A stretch of DNA of 20,787 nucleotides, taken from positions 1 through 20,787 of IMG/VR virus record IMGVR_UViG_3300032053_000653. One strand, given 5' to 3'. The translations under genes and the position numbers were made by a program. The notes beneath the pieces are model-generated. The model was not told the origin of the DNA, searched no databases, and was given only the letters and a program-made list of their open reading frames with translations. How positions within the stretch are numbered: the stretch's first letter is position 1; every line of letters starts with the position of its first letter. Positions 14,472 to 20,787 of this stretch are shown here, one piece after another. This stretch comes from a virus.

Positions 14472-17400
14472 ATGTCTTTCAGTTTATTTAAAAATGCATT
14501 CGAAAAACTATCTGCTGAAAATCAGACTAAGATGGCCGACTCAATTGAAGATGTTGCCGAATATCTTCTTGATGAATCTAAAAATACTTTACTTATAGGA
14601 ATAAAAATAATTTCCGATAAGTTAAATGTTGTAACCGAACACCTTGCTGATATCTCTAAGAGTCTTAATGTAATGAGGGGTATTAAAACTGGTAAAGTAA
14701 ATAAGAAAGATTTAGAAGCAGTTTCTAAATCAGCTATTGGTATGGGTACTGGTATGAAAGTAATTGTTACTGCAATTGAATCATTTGCAAAATTACCAGA
14801 CGATGCTGCTGCTAATTTTGTAATTACAATAGAAAAAATATCTGAAGCTTTTAAGAAAGCTGAAAGTGTAATTAAAACTTTTGCAACACTAGGTCCTGCA
14901 TTAATGAAAATGGCCTTAGGTATATTATCATTTGGTTTAGCTTTAATACTTGCTGCACCTATATATGCAGTAGCTGCACTTGCAACGTTAATTATAATGC
15001 CAGTAATGTGGGCTTGGCTTACATTCTTTAAAGTAGTACTTAAGGGCTTTCCTGCTAAGAAAATTGAACAAGCAGGGGAAGCTTTAACTGTTATGGCCGG
15101 AGTTATATTCCTATTTGGCTTATCGTTGGCTGTTTCTGGTCCAATTTATTTATTAGCTGCTTTATCGACATTAATAGTAATGCCAGTAATGTGGGCTTGG
15201 CTTACATTCTTTAAATTAATATTAAAAAAATATCCAGCTAAGGAATTAAAAGAAACTGGCGAAGCTTTAATGGTTATGGCTGGTGCTATATTCTTATTTG
15301 GTTTATCATTAGCTGTTTCTGGATTTTTATATGTTGCTGCACTACAATTTTTACCAACTATAATGGGTATAGTATTAGGTTCACTTTTATTATTTCAATT
15401 AGTGTTAGGAAAAGATGGAGGTAAATCAATACAAGACGGTGCTAAGGGATTAATGTATATGGCTGGTGTTATATTACTATTTGGTGTAGCTTTATTGTTA
15501 GCAATACCTTTATATAATTATATTTTTAAACAAGAAGGTGCAATGAAAGGATTAGGTTTAATAGCAATGGTTATATTAGGAGCACTTGCAATATTTTATA
15601 TAATGAGTAAAGTATCAGGTAGTATAGTCGATGGGGCTAAAGGTTTAATGTATATGGCTGGTGTTATATTACTATTTGGTGTAGCTTTATTGTTAGCAAT
15701 ACCTTTATATAATTATATTTTTAAACAAGAAGGTGCAATGGAAGGATTAGGTTTAATTGCTGCTGTTATTCTAGGTGCCGTTGCTGTATTCTGGTTAATA
15801 AGTAAAATAGATGGTAGTATAAAGAAAGCTGCTGTCGGTTTAATGTTAATGGCATTAGATATAGTATTATTTGGTGTAGCAATATTTGTCTTTGGTAAAT
15901 TAATGGAACAGCTTGGAGATCCTTGGAAAACACTAGAATTATTAGGTGCAGCCATAGGTGGAGCTGGTTTAGCAATGTATTTAATTGGTAAAAAAGCTGG
16001 TATAATACTTAAGGGTGCTGGCGCTTTATTTGTTGCTACTATACCTTTATTTATTTTAACCTATGCATTAAAGAAATTTAAAGAAGCTGGAATAACATCA
16101 GATGACTTATTATTATTAGGTGCAGCTGTCGGTGGATTAGGTACTGCAATGTTTTTAGCAGGTAAAGGTGCATCAGAAATAGCACAAGGTTCAGGATCAA
16201 TGATTTTAGCTGGAGGTGCTTTAATAACTATTGCTTATGGTTTACAAAAATTTAAAGATGTAGGTTTAACATGGGCTGATGCCGGTTTAGCCGCATCAGT
16301 TATTGCTGGACTTGGTATTGAAATGGGAATTGCCGGTTTAGCTGCAATTCCTATAGCTGCCGGTGCAGCGGCCATGGGTTTAGCGGGTGGTGCATTATTA
16401 GCAATAGGATTTGGTTTAGCTAAATTCAAAGAAGTGAGTTGGAAAAAAGAAGATGGTCCAATGTTATCTGATTCACTGATTAGTTTACGTAATGGATTTT
16501 TAGGTATTAGTGCCGATGATGGATTTTTAGCTGCAATAAAAAACGTAGCTAAAATGACAGCAAGTATACCATTTTTAATAGCAGCTGCCGGAGCATATGC
16601 TATTATGGGTGCAGCTCTTGGTTCCATAGGTTCTGGACTTAAGAAATATAAACAAGTCAATTGGTCAGATAAAGATAGTTCATCATTTACTGTAAGTATT
16701 GGAGCTTTATCGAATACTTTTCAAACTATAGGTAAAGACCCTAAGAATGCAGCTGCAATTAGATTAGGCGTAAGTATGATGCCTATTATTGCAAACGGTA
16801 TTACTACATTATTTGCAGCTCTTAAAAAATCTGAAGCTTCAAAATTTGCATCACCGTTATATTTAATAGGAACTGGTATTGCAAGTCTATTTAGTGTATT
16901 TTCATCATCTGCAGATGTTCTAAAGAATGGTGATAAAATCGCTCAATCATTATCTAAATTATTAGGCAGTGTATTTGATACTGTTGCTAAACTAGGAGCT
17001 AAAGTTACTCCTAAATCACTTTCAGCGTTTACAACAATAACAAATGATTTTGTACTATTAGGTAAAACATCTACTCAATTAGAGAAAGTTGCAAAATCAA
17101 TGGAACGCATCTCATCTGCAATGGGTACATTTAAAACTAATATGAATGGTATAGATAAAGGTATACTTAAAGATACTAAGGGCCTATTTGAAGCAATGGC
17201 TATTATATCTAAATCAGGAAGTACTGAAGATTTAATAAAAAAATATAGTGAAGGATTAAAAGAAGTATTTAAACAACTTTCAGATTTATTAGCTGGACAT
17301 AGTACGGCTGTTACAAAAGCAGTAACTGCATCTACAGCTTCTAATCAGAATACAATGGAAACATTTGGTAAACAACTTAATGTGCCTTATGCACCTACTA

Positions 17401-17537
17401 AAACTGATTCTAAAGCTAAAAAAGAAGATGTAGTTGCTGCAGTAGAGAAACTAGATATAGAACCATTAATGTTAATTATGTCAAATATAGAGAACTTGCT
17501 ACGTAGTGGTATTAAGGTTAAAACTTCTCAAGTCTAA
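14472..17537 (+). CDS. tail tape measure protein, repeat-built and hydrophobic
   Basis: This 1021-residue protein is predicted to set tail length and be ejected with DNA. Residues 1-130 are helical and amphipathic (K-K-A-E-S-V-I-K-T-F and similar). Residues about 143-770 consist of roughly ten repeats of 58-75 residues, each starting near M-A-G-x-I-x-L-F-G and containing hydrophobic stretches long enough to cross a membrane. Residues 770-1021 are soluble, helical and Ser/Lys-rich. Position after the chaperone-like genes, size and hydrophobic core are typical of tape measures; T4 gp29 is 590 residues. Units 4 and 5 are nearly identical in DNA, indicating recent duplication. The ATG at 14472 has no evident Shine-Dalgarno site. 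Confidence 0.9.
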   Translation: MSFSLFKNAFEKLSAENQTKMADSIEDVAEYLLDESKNTLLIGIKIISDKLNVVTEHLADISKSLNVMRGIKTGKVNKKDLEAVSKSAIGMGTGMKVIVTAIESFAKLPDDAAANFVITIEKISEAFKKAESVIKTFATLGPALMKMALGILSFGLALILAAPIYAVAALATLIIMPVMWAWLTFFKVVLKGFPAKKIEQAGEALTVMAGVIFLFGLSLAVSGPIYLLAALSTLIVMPVMWAWLTFFKLILKKYPAKELKETGEALMVMAGAIFLFGLSLAVSGFLYVAALQFLPTIMGIVLGSLLLFQLVLGKDGGKSIQDGAKGLMYMAGVILLFGVALLLAIPLYNYIFKQEGAMKGLGLIAMVILGALAIFYIMSKVSGSIVDGAKGLMYMAGVILLFGVALLLAIPLYNYIFKQEGAMEGLGLIAAVILGAVAVFWLISKIDGSIKKAAVGLMLMALDIVLFGVAIFVFGKLMEQLGDPWKTLELLGAAIGGAGLAMYLIGKKAGIILKGAGALFVATIPLFILTYALKKFKEAGITSDDLLLLGAAVGGLGTAMFLAGKGASEIAQGSGSMILAGGALITIAYGLQKFKDVGLTWADAGLAASVIAGLGIEMGIAGLAAIPIAAGAAAMGLAGGALLAIGFGLAKFKEVSWKKEDGPMLSDSLISLRNGFLGISADDGFLAAIKNVAKMTASIPFLIAAAGAYAIMGAALGSIGSGLKKYKQVNWSDKDSSSFTVSIGALSNTFQTIGKDPKNAAAIRLGVSMMPIIANGITTLFAALKKSEASKFASPLYLIGTGIASLFSVFSSSADVLKNGDKIAQSLSKLLGSVFDTVAKLGAKVTPKSLSAFTTITNDFVLLGKTSTQLEKVAKSMERISSAMGTFKTNMNGIDKGILKDTKGLFEAMAIISKSGSTEDLIKKYSEGLKEVFKQLSDLLAGHSTAVTKAVTASTASNQNTMETFGKQLNVPYAPTKTDSKAKKEDVVAAVEKLDIEPLMLIMSNIENLLRSGIKVKTSQV
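14900..16790 (+). repeat. about ten tandem protein repeats within the tape measure
   Basis: Unit starts can be traced by recurring text: L-M-K-M-A-L-G-I-L-S-F-G, L-T-V-M-A-G-V-I-F-L-F-G, L-M-V-M-A-G-A-I-F-L-F-G, L-M-Y-M-A-G-V-I-L-L-F-G (twice), L-M-L-M-A-L-D-I-V-L-F-G, then more divergent G-A-L-(L/I) and K-K-(F/Y)-K units ending with L-K-K-Y-K-Q-V-N-W. Period is about 61 codons in the first units and 65 in the middle. The 32-base DNA match from 14999 recurs at 15182 (183-base period). Confidence 0.8.
15441..15757 (+). repeat. near-identical 195-base tandem duplication
   Basis: Bases 15441-15562 and 15636-15757 differ at only three positions by eye, giving an exact 65-codon period. The duplication keeps frame. 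The remaining part of each unit has diverged. Confidence 0.9.
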
Positions 17538-17561
17538 TGATATATAATAAAATAATTAGAA

Positions 17562-17948
17562 ATGTATATTAAGTCATATTTTGAGTTTATTAATGAATCA
17601 AACAATAAGATTTATGACTCAAGGTTTATTATAGATTATATTAAAGATATTTCAGATAATCCAGAAACTGATGTTCCTGATTATTATTTTACTTTAATAA
17701 AGAAAGCTAACGCAAAATTTAAAAAAGAAACAATTGATATTAAAGACTTATTAAAGAAAGATAAATCTTTAAAGGAATATGTAGATAGCAAAGAAGACAG
17801 ATATGAAGATTCTGAGTATCAACCATATGATGATGAATTAGATAATCCTATTGTTATATTTAAAGGTGAAGTTATAGATGGTTATAATAGAACGTCAACA
17901 AAATTTCATAAAGGTGAAAAAGCTATTGAGGCATATGCTTCAATTTAA
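17562..17948 (+). CDS. putative internal head protein with capsid-targeting tag and ParB-like motif
   Basis: This is a 128-residue protein, the first of five tagged genes. It starts MYIKSYFEFINES, close to the T4 internal-protein tag MKTYQEFIAEA, with a predicted prohead-protease cut after I10-N-E12. The mature part is acidic and helical up to about residue 85 (D-L-L-K-K-D-K-S-L-K-E-Y). It then has D-N-P-I-V-I-F-K-G-E-V-I-D-G-Y-N-R-T-S, resembling the 'npivv..G.viDGyhR' signature of ParB/sulfiredoxin-fold N-terminal domains, and ends in K-A-I-E-A-Y-A-S-I. I infer a protein packaged in the head and possibly delivered to the host. The ParB-like match is a short motif and does not establish nuclease or nucleotide-binding activity. 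The gene begins 24 bases after the tape-measure stop. Confidence 0.78.
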   Translation: MYIKSYFEFINESNNKIYDSRFIIDYIKDISDNPETDVPDYYFTLIKKANAKFKKETIDIKDLLKKDKSLKEYVDSKEDRYEDSEYQPYDDELDNPIVIFKGEVIDGYNRTSTKFHKGEKAIEAYASI

Positions 17949-17962
17949 AAATAATTTAAATA

Positions 17963-18700
17963 ATGAAATACATTAAAACATTTGAGGATTTCGTAAATGA
18001 ATCTAAACTTCAGGAAGGTCATGATAGACCAGGAAAAGAATTTGATAGAGAATTTAAGGTTAACAATGGATTTACATTCCAAACAGTAGATAATGAAAAA
18101 AATGATTATGAAAAAGATGGTGATATAGAAAATATAGATGAATCAATTGATGAAGCCAAAGATTATTCAACATATGATGAACTTAAGAAATATCAAAAGC
18201 TTAAAGGTAAAACAGTAGAATATAATTTCGGTACTGAAAAGAAACCAAATATTGAAAAGATTAAAGTCGATCATATTCAAATATCTGATGCTGGTGGAAA
18301 TGCAAAAATATTCATCCAAGGCTATGGTAAAAGACTTAGTATGAATACGACAGTTAGTTTTAATGTTAAATCAATTGAAAATTTAGATAAGTTTATAAAG
18401 GAATCTTTTATACCATCATTTGATGAATTCTTAAATGAGGCGGCAGGTACATTAAAGGATAAATATGAAGCCTTAATTAAGAATTTAGAAAAAGCTAAAA
18501 TACCTTGTAAAGTTAAATTAATGAAAGACGAAATTGTAATAGAATGTGGCTGGGATTTTCCAGATAAAATATTCCATAAAGTTTCAGATGCTGCTGATAG
18601 TGCAAATTTAAAAGATTCTGATATTAGTGTATGTGCAGAGCAATCAGGAGGTACAGTATTAGATTCAAAAAGAATTAACGGTGGTCCAAAAAGATACTAA
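17963..18700 (+). CDS. putative internal head protein, multi-site (polyprotein-like)
   Basis: This 245-residue protein starts with the tag MKYIKTFEDFVNES, with a predicted cut after E13. More [I/L]-x-E sites follow: I-D-E60|S, I-D-E64|A and, most strikingly, F-I-P-S-F-D-E-F-L-N-E159|A, an internal near-copy of the tag. Between the sites lie a beta-rich domain (about 65-145, with K-G-K-T-V-E-Y-N-F-G and A-K-I-F-I-Q-G-Y-G) and a C-terminal alpha/beta domain (160-245, with I-P-C-K-V-K-L-M-K-D-E-I-V-I-E-C-G). This suggests two mature proteins from one precursor. The function of the domains is not recognised. The gene lies 14 bases after the preceding stop with an A/T-only leader. Confidence 0.8.
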   Translation: MKYIKTFEDFVNESKLQEGHDRPGKEFDREFKVNNGFTFQTVDNEKNDYEKDGDIENIDESIDEAKDYSTYDELKKYQKLKGKTVEYNFGTEKKPNIEKIKVDHIQISDAGGNAKIFIQGYGKRLSMNTTVSFNVKSIENLDKFIKESFIPSFDEFLNEAAGTLKDKYEALIKNLEKAKIPCKVKLMKDEIVIECGWDFPDKIFHKVSDAADSANLKDSDISVCAEQSGGTVLDSKRINGGPKRY

Positions 18701-18717
18701 AAAATATATATATAGCA

Positions 18718-18933
18718 ATGGAAAAAATCAAATCATTCGGAGATTTCTTAAATGAAAATAAAGATCCCAATTATTTAGAATGGTTAACTAATAATTTTAA
18801 AAAGAATAAAGAATTCGTGAAAATCATGAAAGATAGTAAGCTTTCAAATGAAGAATATAAAACTATTTATTATGCTATACAAGATGCAATAAGCAGTTCC
18901 AGATCAGTTTCAAATCCAGGACATGGTTGGTAA
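18718..18933 (+). CDS. small tagged putative internal head protein (71 aa)
   Basis: This is the smallest member of the cassette. It begins MEKIKSFGDFLNEN, with a predicted cut after L11-N-E13. The remaining 58 residues are helical and basic, including Y-L-E-W-L-T-N-N-F-K-K-N-K and a second helix around Y-K-T-I-Y-Y-A-I-Q-D-A-I, and end S-N-P-G-H-G-W. A mature product near 6-7 kDa would be comparable with small T4 internal proteins. There is no signal peptide, membrane segment or known catalytic motif. It stands 17 bases after the previous gene and 12 before the next, so all five tagged genes are probably co-transcribed. Function unknown. Confidence 0.75.
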   Translation: MEKIKSFGDFLNENKDPNYLEWLTNNFKKNKEFVKIMKDSKLSNEEYKTIYYAIQDAISSSRSVSNPGHGW

Positions 18934-18945
18934 TAAATAATTATA

Positions 18946-19518
18946 ATGAGATATATTAAAACATTCGAGCAATTCATTAATGAGGGTGCTAAATCATTAG
19001 AGGACGAATCTGCACTTACTAGAAAAGTTCAAAATAAATTAGAACCTTTAGCTATTAAAGAAATGGATAAAGATGATAGATTTAAAGATACGGATGATAA
19101 TGAACTAATTAATATGCTTCATGATGAAATGTTTCCTGATGTATTTGAAGCATATCCTGATAGAATAAAAAAGTTTCTTTCTGATTCAAATTATAGAAAG
19201 AAAATATATGATGGTATCTATAAAGATTTTATATCAGAAAGTATTATTACTGAAAGTAATGTAGCTAATAAAATACCTAAAGATCTTGTTAAAAAAGACA
19301 AGTATAAAAAAGGTGATACTATTTACTATAAAGTATATTTTCCACCAAGCGGAATGATGGCATCGAGTAAAGGTGAAATGAGTAAGTCTACTTATGTTGG
19401 TAGAATTTCAAAAGTTTTAAAACATAAAGGCCCAGAACTATCAAGCGGTCCAATACAAAAGTATGAAGTTGGCTATGATACAATTGCACATTCTTATATT
19501 TTAGGTACTGAAAAATAA
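18946..19518 (+). CDS. putative internal head protein with tag and second cleavage motif
   Basis: This 190-residue protein starts MRYIKTFEQFINEG, with a predicted cut after I11-N-E13. Residues 14-92 are acidic and helical (D-E-S-A-L-T-R-K-V-Q-N-K-L, then N-M-L-H-D-E-M-F-P-D-V-F). A second tag-like stretch, Y-K-D-F-I-S-E98|S followed by I-I-T-E103|S, separates this from a C-terminal beta-rich domain (K-K-G-D-T-I-Y-Y-K-V-Y-F-P-P, then Y-V-G-R-I-S-K-V-L, Y-E-V-G-Y-D) that looks like a small SH3/KOW-type barrel. Proteolysis would release two modules. No family is recognised for either. It belongs to the co-directional tagged cassette, with 12 bases to each neighbour. Confidence 0.8.
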   Translation: MRYIKTFEQFINEGAKSLEDESALTRKVQNKLEPLAIKEMDKDDRFKDTDDNELINMLHDEMFPDVFEAYPDRIKKFLSDSNYRKKIYDGIYKDFISESIITESNVANKIPKDLVKKDKYKKGDTIYYKVYFPPSGMMASSKGEMSKSTYVGRISKVLKHKGPELSSGPIQKYEVGYDTIAHSYILGTEK

Positions 19519-19530
19519 AAAAATAATAAA

Positions 19531-20058
19531 ATGAAATACATTAAAAACTTTGAAGATTTTTTAAATGAATCTGAAAACATAAATGAATCTAATCTAGATT
19601 TAATACAATATGTAAAAAAATCTGCAGCCAAAGTTCATTCACATGGTGGTAATGGAGAAAATATTTTAGGATATGGTCTTCAAGATTTAGCAAGACATTT
19701 AGAAGCATACTATACAGATGGTCGTATCTATGATGATAAGACAATTAAATTATTTGAACAGTTGGTAGATTCAATGTCAAGTAATGAAATTGATAATAAT
19801 CAAGTTGATGAATCTGTAGCTGAAGAATTAAATGAAAGTTCAGTTACACAACTTGAAAAATATGTAAATACTACTAGTAAAAATCCAAAAGTTAATTTAG
19901 TTACATTTGATGAATTATTAATACCGCTTGCGCAGCATTTAGATTCATATACAGGTGAATCAATGGGTGATTTAGAATATCCAAAGGAAGTATTAAATAC
20001 ATTTAAGAAGCTTACTGATGGAATGGCAAAAGCACACATTGATGGATTTAATTTATAA
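19531..20058 (+). CDS. putative internal head protein with duplicated domain
   Basis: This 175-residue protein starts MKYIKNFEDFLNES, with predicted cuts after L11-N-E13 and I17-N-E19. It is built from two related halves. Residues about 21-87 (L-I-Q-Y-V-K-K, L-A-R-H-L-E-A-Y-Y-T-D-G, I-K-L-F-E-Q-L-V-D-S-M) align with 106-172 (L-E-K-Y-V-N, L-A-Q-H-L-D-S-Y-T-G-E, L-N-T-F-K-K-L-T-D-G-M). The second half is preceded by V-D-E94|S and L-N-E102|S. So the duplication includes the cleavage motif, and processing would yield two similar helical domains. No family is recognised. It is the last gene before the largely non-coding right end. Confidence 0.8.
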   Translation: MKYIKNFEDFLNESENINESNLDLIQYVKKSAAKVHSHGGNGENILGYGLQDLARHLEAYYTDGRIYDDKTIKLFEQLVDSMSSNEIDNNQVDESVAEELNESSVTQLEKYVNTTSKNPKVNLVTFDELLIPLAQHLDSYTGESMGDLEYPKEVLNTFKKLTDGMAKAHIDGFNL

Positions 20059-20097
20059 TTTGCGCAAGTCTAATAGAAACTTTGGGAGCTCAAAACA

Positions 20098-20127
20098 TTT
20101 AGTTATATTTATACTATAATAACAAAT
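20098..20127 (+). promoter_or_regulatory. promoter-like repeat, copy A
   Basis: TTTAGTTATATTT is followed by CTATAATAACAAAT (20114-20127), which contains a TATAAT box. The same arrangement recurs at 20240-20268 with 13 of 14 identical bases in the last block. GAAACTTT occurs upstream of both copies at different distances. A short 18-codon frame starts at 20136. Confidence 0.5.
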
Positions 20128-20239
20128 CAACTTAGATGTCTAGGTTAAGTTATATTTTTAAAAAATGGGAACTTTTTTTCGGTCTAATTTGATTTTATTT
20201 TAAAAATACCCCAATAAAAACTTTTAAATATTGAAACTT

Positions 20240-20268
20240 TTTAGTACATTTACTCTATAACAACAAAT
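20240..20268 (+). promoter_or_regulatory. promoter-like repeat, copy B
   Basis: TTTAGTACATTT is followed by CTATAACAACAAAT (20255-20268), matching copy A. It lies 16 bases before the ATG of a 35-codon frame and about 150 bases before a strong terminator, so it may drive a short transcript. Confidence 0.5.
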
Positions 20269-20284
20269 ATATACTTTAGAAAAC

Positions 20285-20392
20285 ATGAAAGCAATTAATA
20301 ACATATCATTACATAGTTCGCAACGATTAAGTAGACTGAGACATCAATCTAAGTGCAACTCACGTATGTTATTAAATCTAGCTATTGAATAA
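20285..20392 (+). CDS. possible 35-residue basic small protein
   Basis: The ATG at 20285 follows promoter-like copy B after 16 bases. The frame encodes M-K-A-I-N-N-I-S-L-H-S-S-Q-R-L-S-R-L-R-H-Q and ends L-N-L-A-I-E. It is basic, Ser/Arg-rich and resembles no family I know. It is the only sizeable frame between promoter-like copy B and the terminator. The transcript may equally be a non-coding RNA. Confidence 0.3.
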   Translation: MKAINNISLHSSQRLSRLRHQSKCNSRMLLNLAIE

Positions 20393-20417
20393 GTAGTCTA
20401 TATAAATTTAAAACCTG

Positions 20418-20455
20418 AACCTGAGTTGTAGTAAAATACAATTCAGGTTTTTTTT
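20418..20455 (+). terminator. strong intrinsic terminator
   Basis: AACCTGAGTTGTA (20418-20430) pairs with TACAATTCAGGTT (20437-20449), a 13-bp stem with one G-T pair and a 6-base loop, followed directly by TTTTTT. It separates the short transcript unit from the tRNA-like genes. Confidence 0.88.
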
Positions 20456-20484
20456 GTTCATTGAAATTTTAAAATTAATTATAA

Positions 20485-20567
20485 GGAAGGTACCGTCAAG
20501 GTGGCAAACTGGGCTTGAACCCCAGGGTTACGGGCAACTGTAAGGGTTTCGATTACTCTATCTTCCT
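20485..20567 (+). tRNA. tRNA-Ser (anticodon TGA)
   Basis: The acceptor stem GGAAGGT/ATCTTCC has seven pairs including one G-T. The anticodon arm CTGGG-CTTGAAC-CCCAG has anticodon TGA at 20516-20518. A long variable arm is present (TTAC...GTAA), as expected for serine tRNA, and the T-arm AGGGT-TTCGATT-ACTCT has a normal T-loop. The D-arm is weak (only C-C/G-G pairs evident) and position 8 is A. CCA is not encoded: the stem is followed by T-C-T-A. Confidence 0.72.
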
Positions 20568-20572
20568 CTAAT

Positions 20573-20644
20573 GGGTATTTAAGCATTAAGGTGATGTGCG
20601 AAACTGTGAATTTCGAGAAGACGGGCCAGTACCGTCATTTACCC
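20573..20644 (+). tRNA. tRNA-His-like gene (anticodon GTG), non-canonical
   Basis: The anticodon arm CGAAA-CTGTGAA-TTTCG is perfect, with GTG at 20606-20608. The D-arm GCAT/ATGT contains the G-G of the D-loop, and the T-stem GACGG/CCGTC is perfect. An extra 5' G (20573) faces C73 (20644), the tRNA-His identity pair. The T-loop GCCAGTA lacks the usual TTC-A, and the acceptor stem has two T-T mismatches. CCA is not encoded. It lies five bases after the serine tRNA. It may be a divergent or decayed tRNA. Confidence 0.5.
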
Positions 20645-20787
20645 CAAAAAATAAAATTTAAAATATGAAAAAGGAATTTGATATGTATTGAGGTCTACTA
20701 TTCATACACAAAAAGTAAATAAATGGATGAAGAAACATATGCCCGAATATTATTCAGATATCTGTTATAAAAGAAATAGTGGAGTAT

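Noticed and set aside
20136-20192. 18-codon frame after promoter-like copy A
   Set aside because: It is too short and lacks any independent support; random frames of this size are frequent. It is mentioned only in the promoter evidence.
20485-20644. Single riboswitch or structured leader spanning both tRNA-like genes
   Set aside because: Two separate cloverleaves with anticodon arms explain the pairing better, and no downstream gene with a clear start follows.
20665-20787. Possible gene running off the right edge
   Set aside because: The ATG at 20665 stops after eight codons. A second frame with ATG at 20727 stays open to the edge, but 20 codons without a recognisable motif are not enough to call.
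1-20787. CRISPR arrays, insertion sequences, rRNA
   Set aside because: No regularly spaced direct repeats, transposase-like frames with inverted ends, or rRNA-like stretches were seen.

Overview
The window looks like part of the late (virion) gene region of a T4-type myovirus. It is very AT-rich, and almost every real gene lies on the + strand in a tightly packed, co-directional array. The recognisable order small terminase, large terminase, tail sheath, tail tube matches T4 genes 16-17-18-19. After these come a tail-assembly protein and a tape measure. Most start codons are preceded by A/T-only leaders without a GGAGG-like site, which would suit a Bacteroidetes host. The host cannot be proved from this sequence.

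Layout. 1-3244: three small proteins of unknown function and a 657-residue probable structural protein. 3312-7896: the packaging module, with a gp16-like small terminase, a class II tRNA nucleotidyltransferase/poly(A) polymerase-like enzyme, and the large terminase. The terminase is fractured by a split intein inside its ATP-binding loop, with a homing-endonuclease remnant between the halves. 7903-13148: sheath and tube genes, separated and followed by homing-endonuclease genes or fragments, with two good terminators. 13159-17537: a zinc-binding gp26/gp51-like protein with a candidate +1 frameshift extension, then a 1021-residue tape measure built from about ten hydrophobic repeats of 60-65 residues. 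17562-20058: five consecutive small genes that share an N-terminal tag resembling the T4 internal-protein capsid-targeting sequence. 20059-20787: a mostly non-coding stretch with two copies of a promoter-like repeat, a strong terminator and two adjacent tRNA-like genes (Ser-UGA, His-GUG), neither of which encodes CCA.

How it fits together. Terminase packages DNA into the prohead, and sheath, tube, chaperone and tape measure build the contractile tail. The tagged proteins are predicted to enter the prohead core, be trimmed after the E of an [I/L/V]-x-E site by a T4 gp21-like protease encoded elsewhere, and be ejected with the DNA. The nucleotidyltransferase carries the same kind of tag, so it may also travel in the virion. 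It could serve the CCA-less tRNAs at the right end.

The most notable points are the atypically split terminase intein, the tagged internal-protein cassette including a packaged RNA-modifying enzyme, and the possible +1 recoding site ahead of the tape measure.
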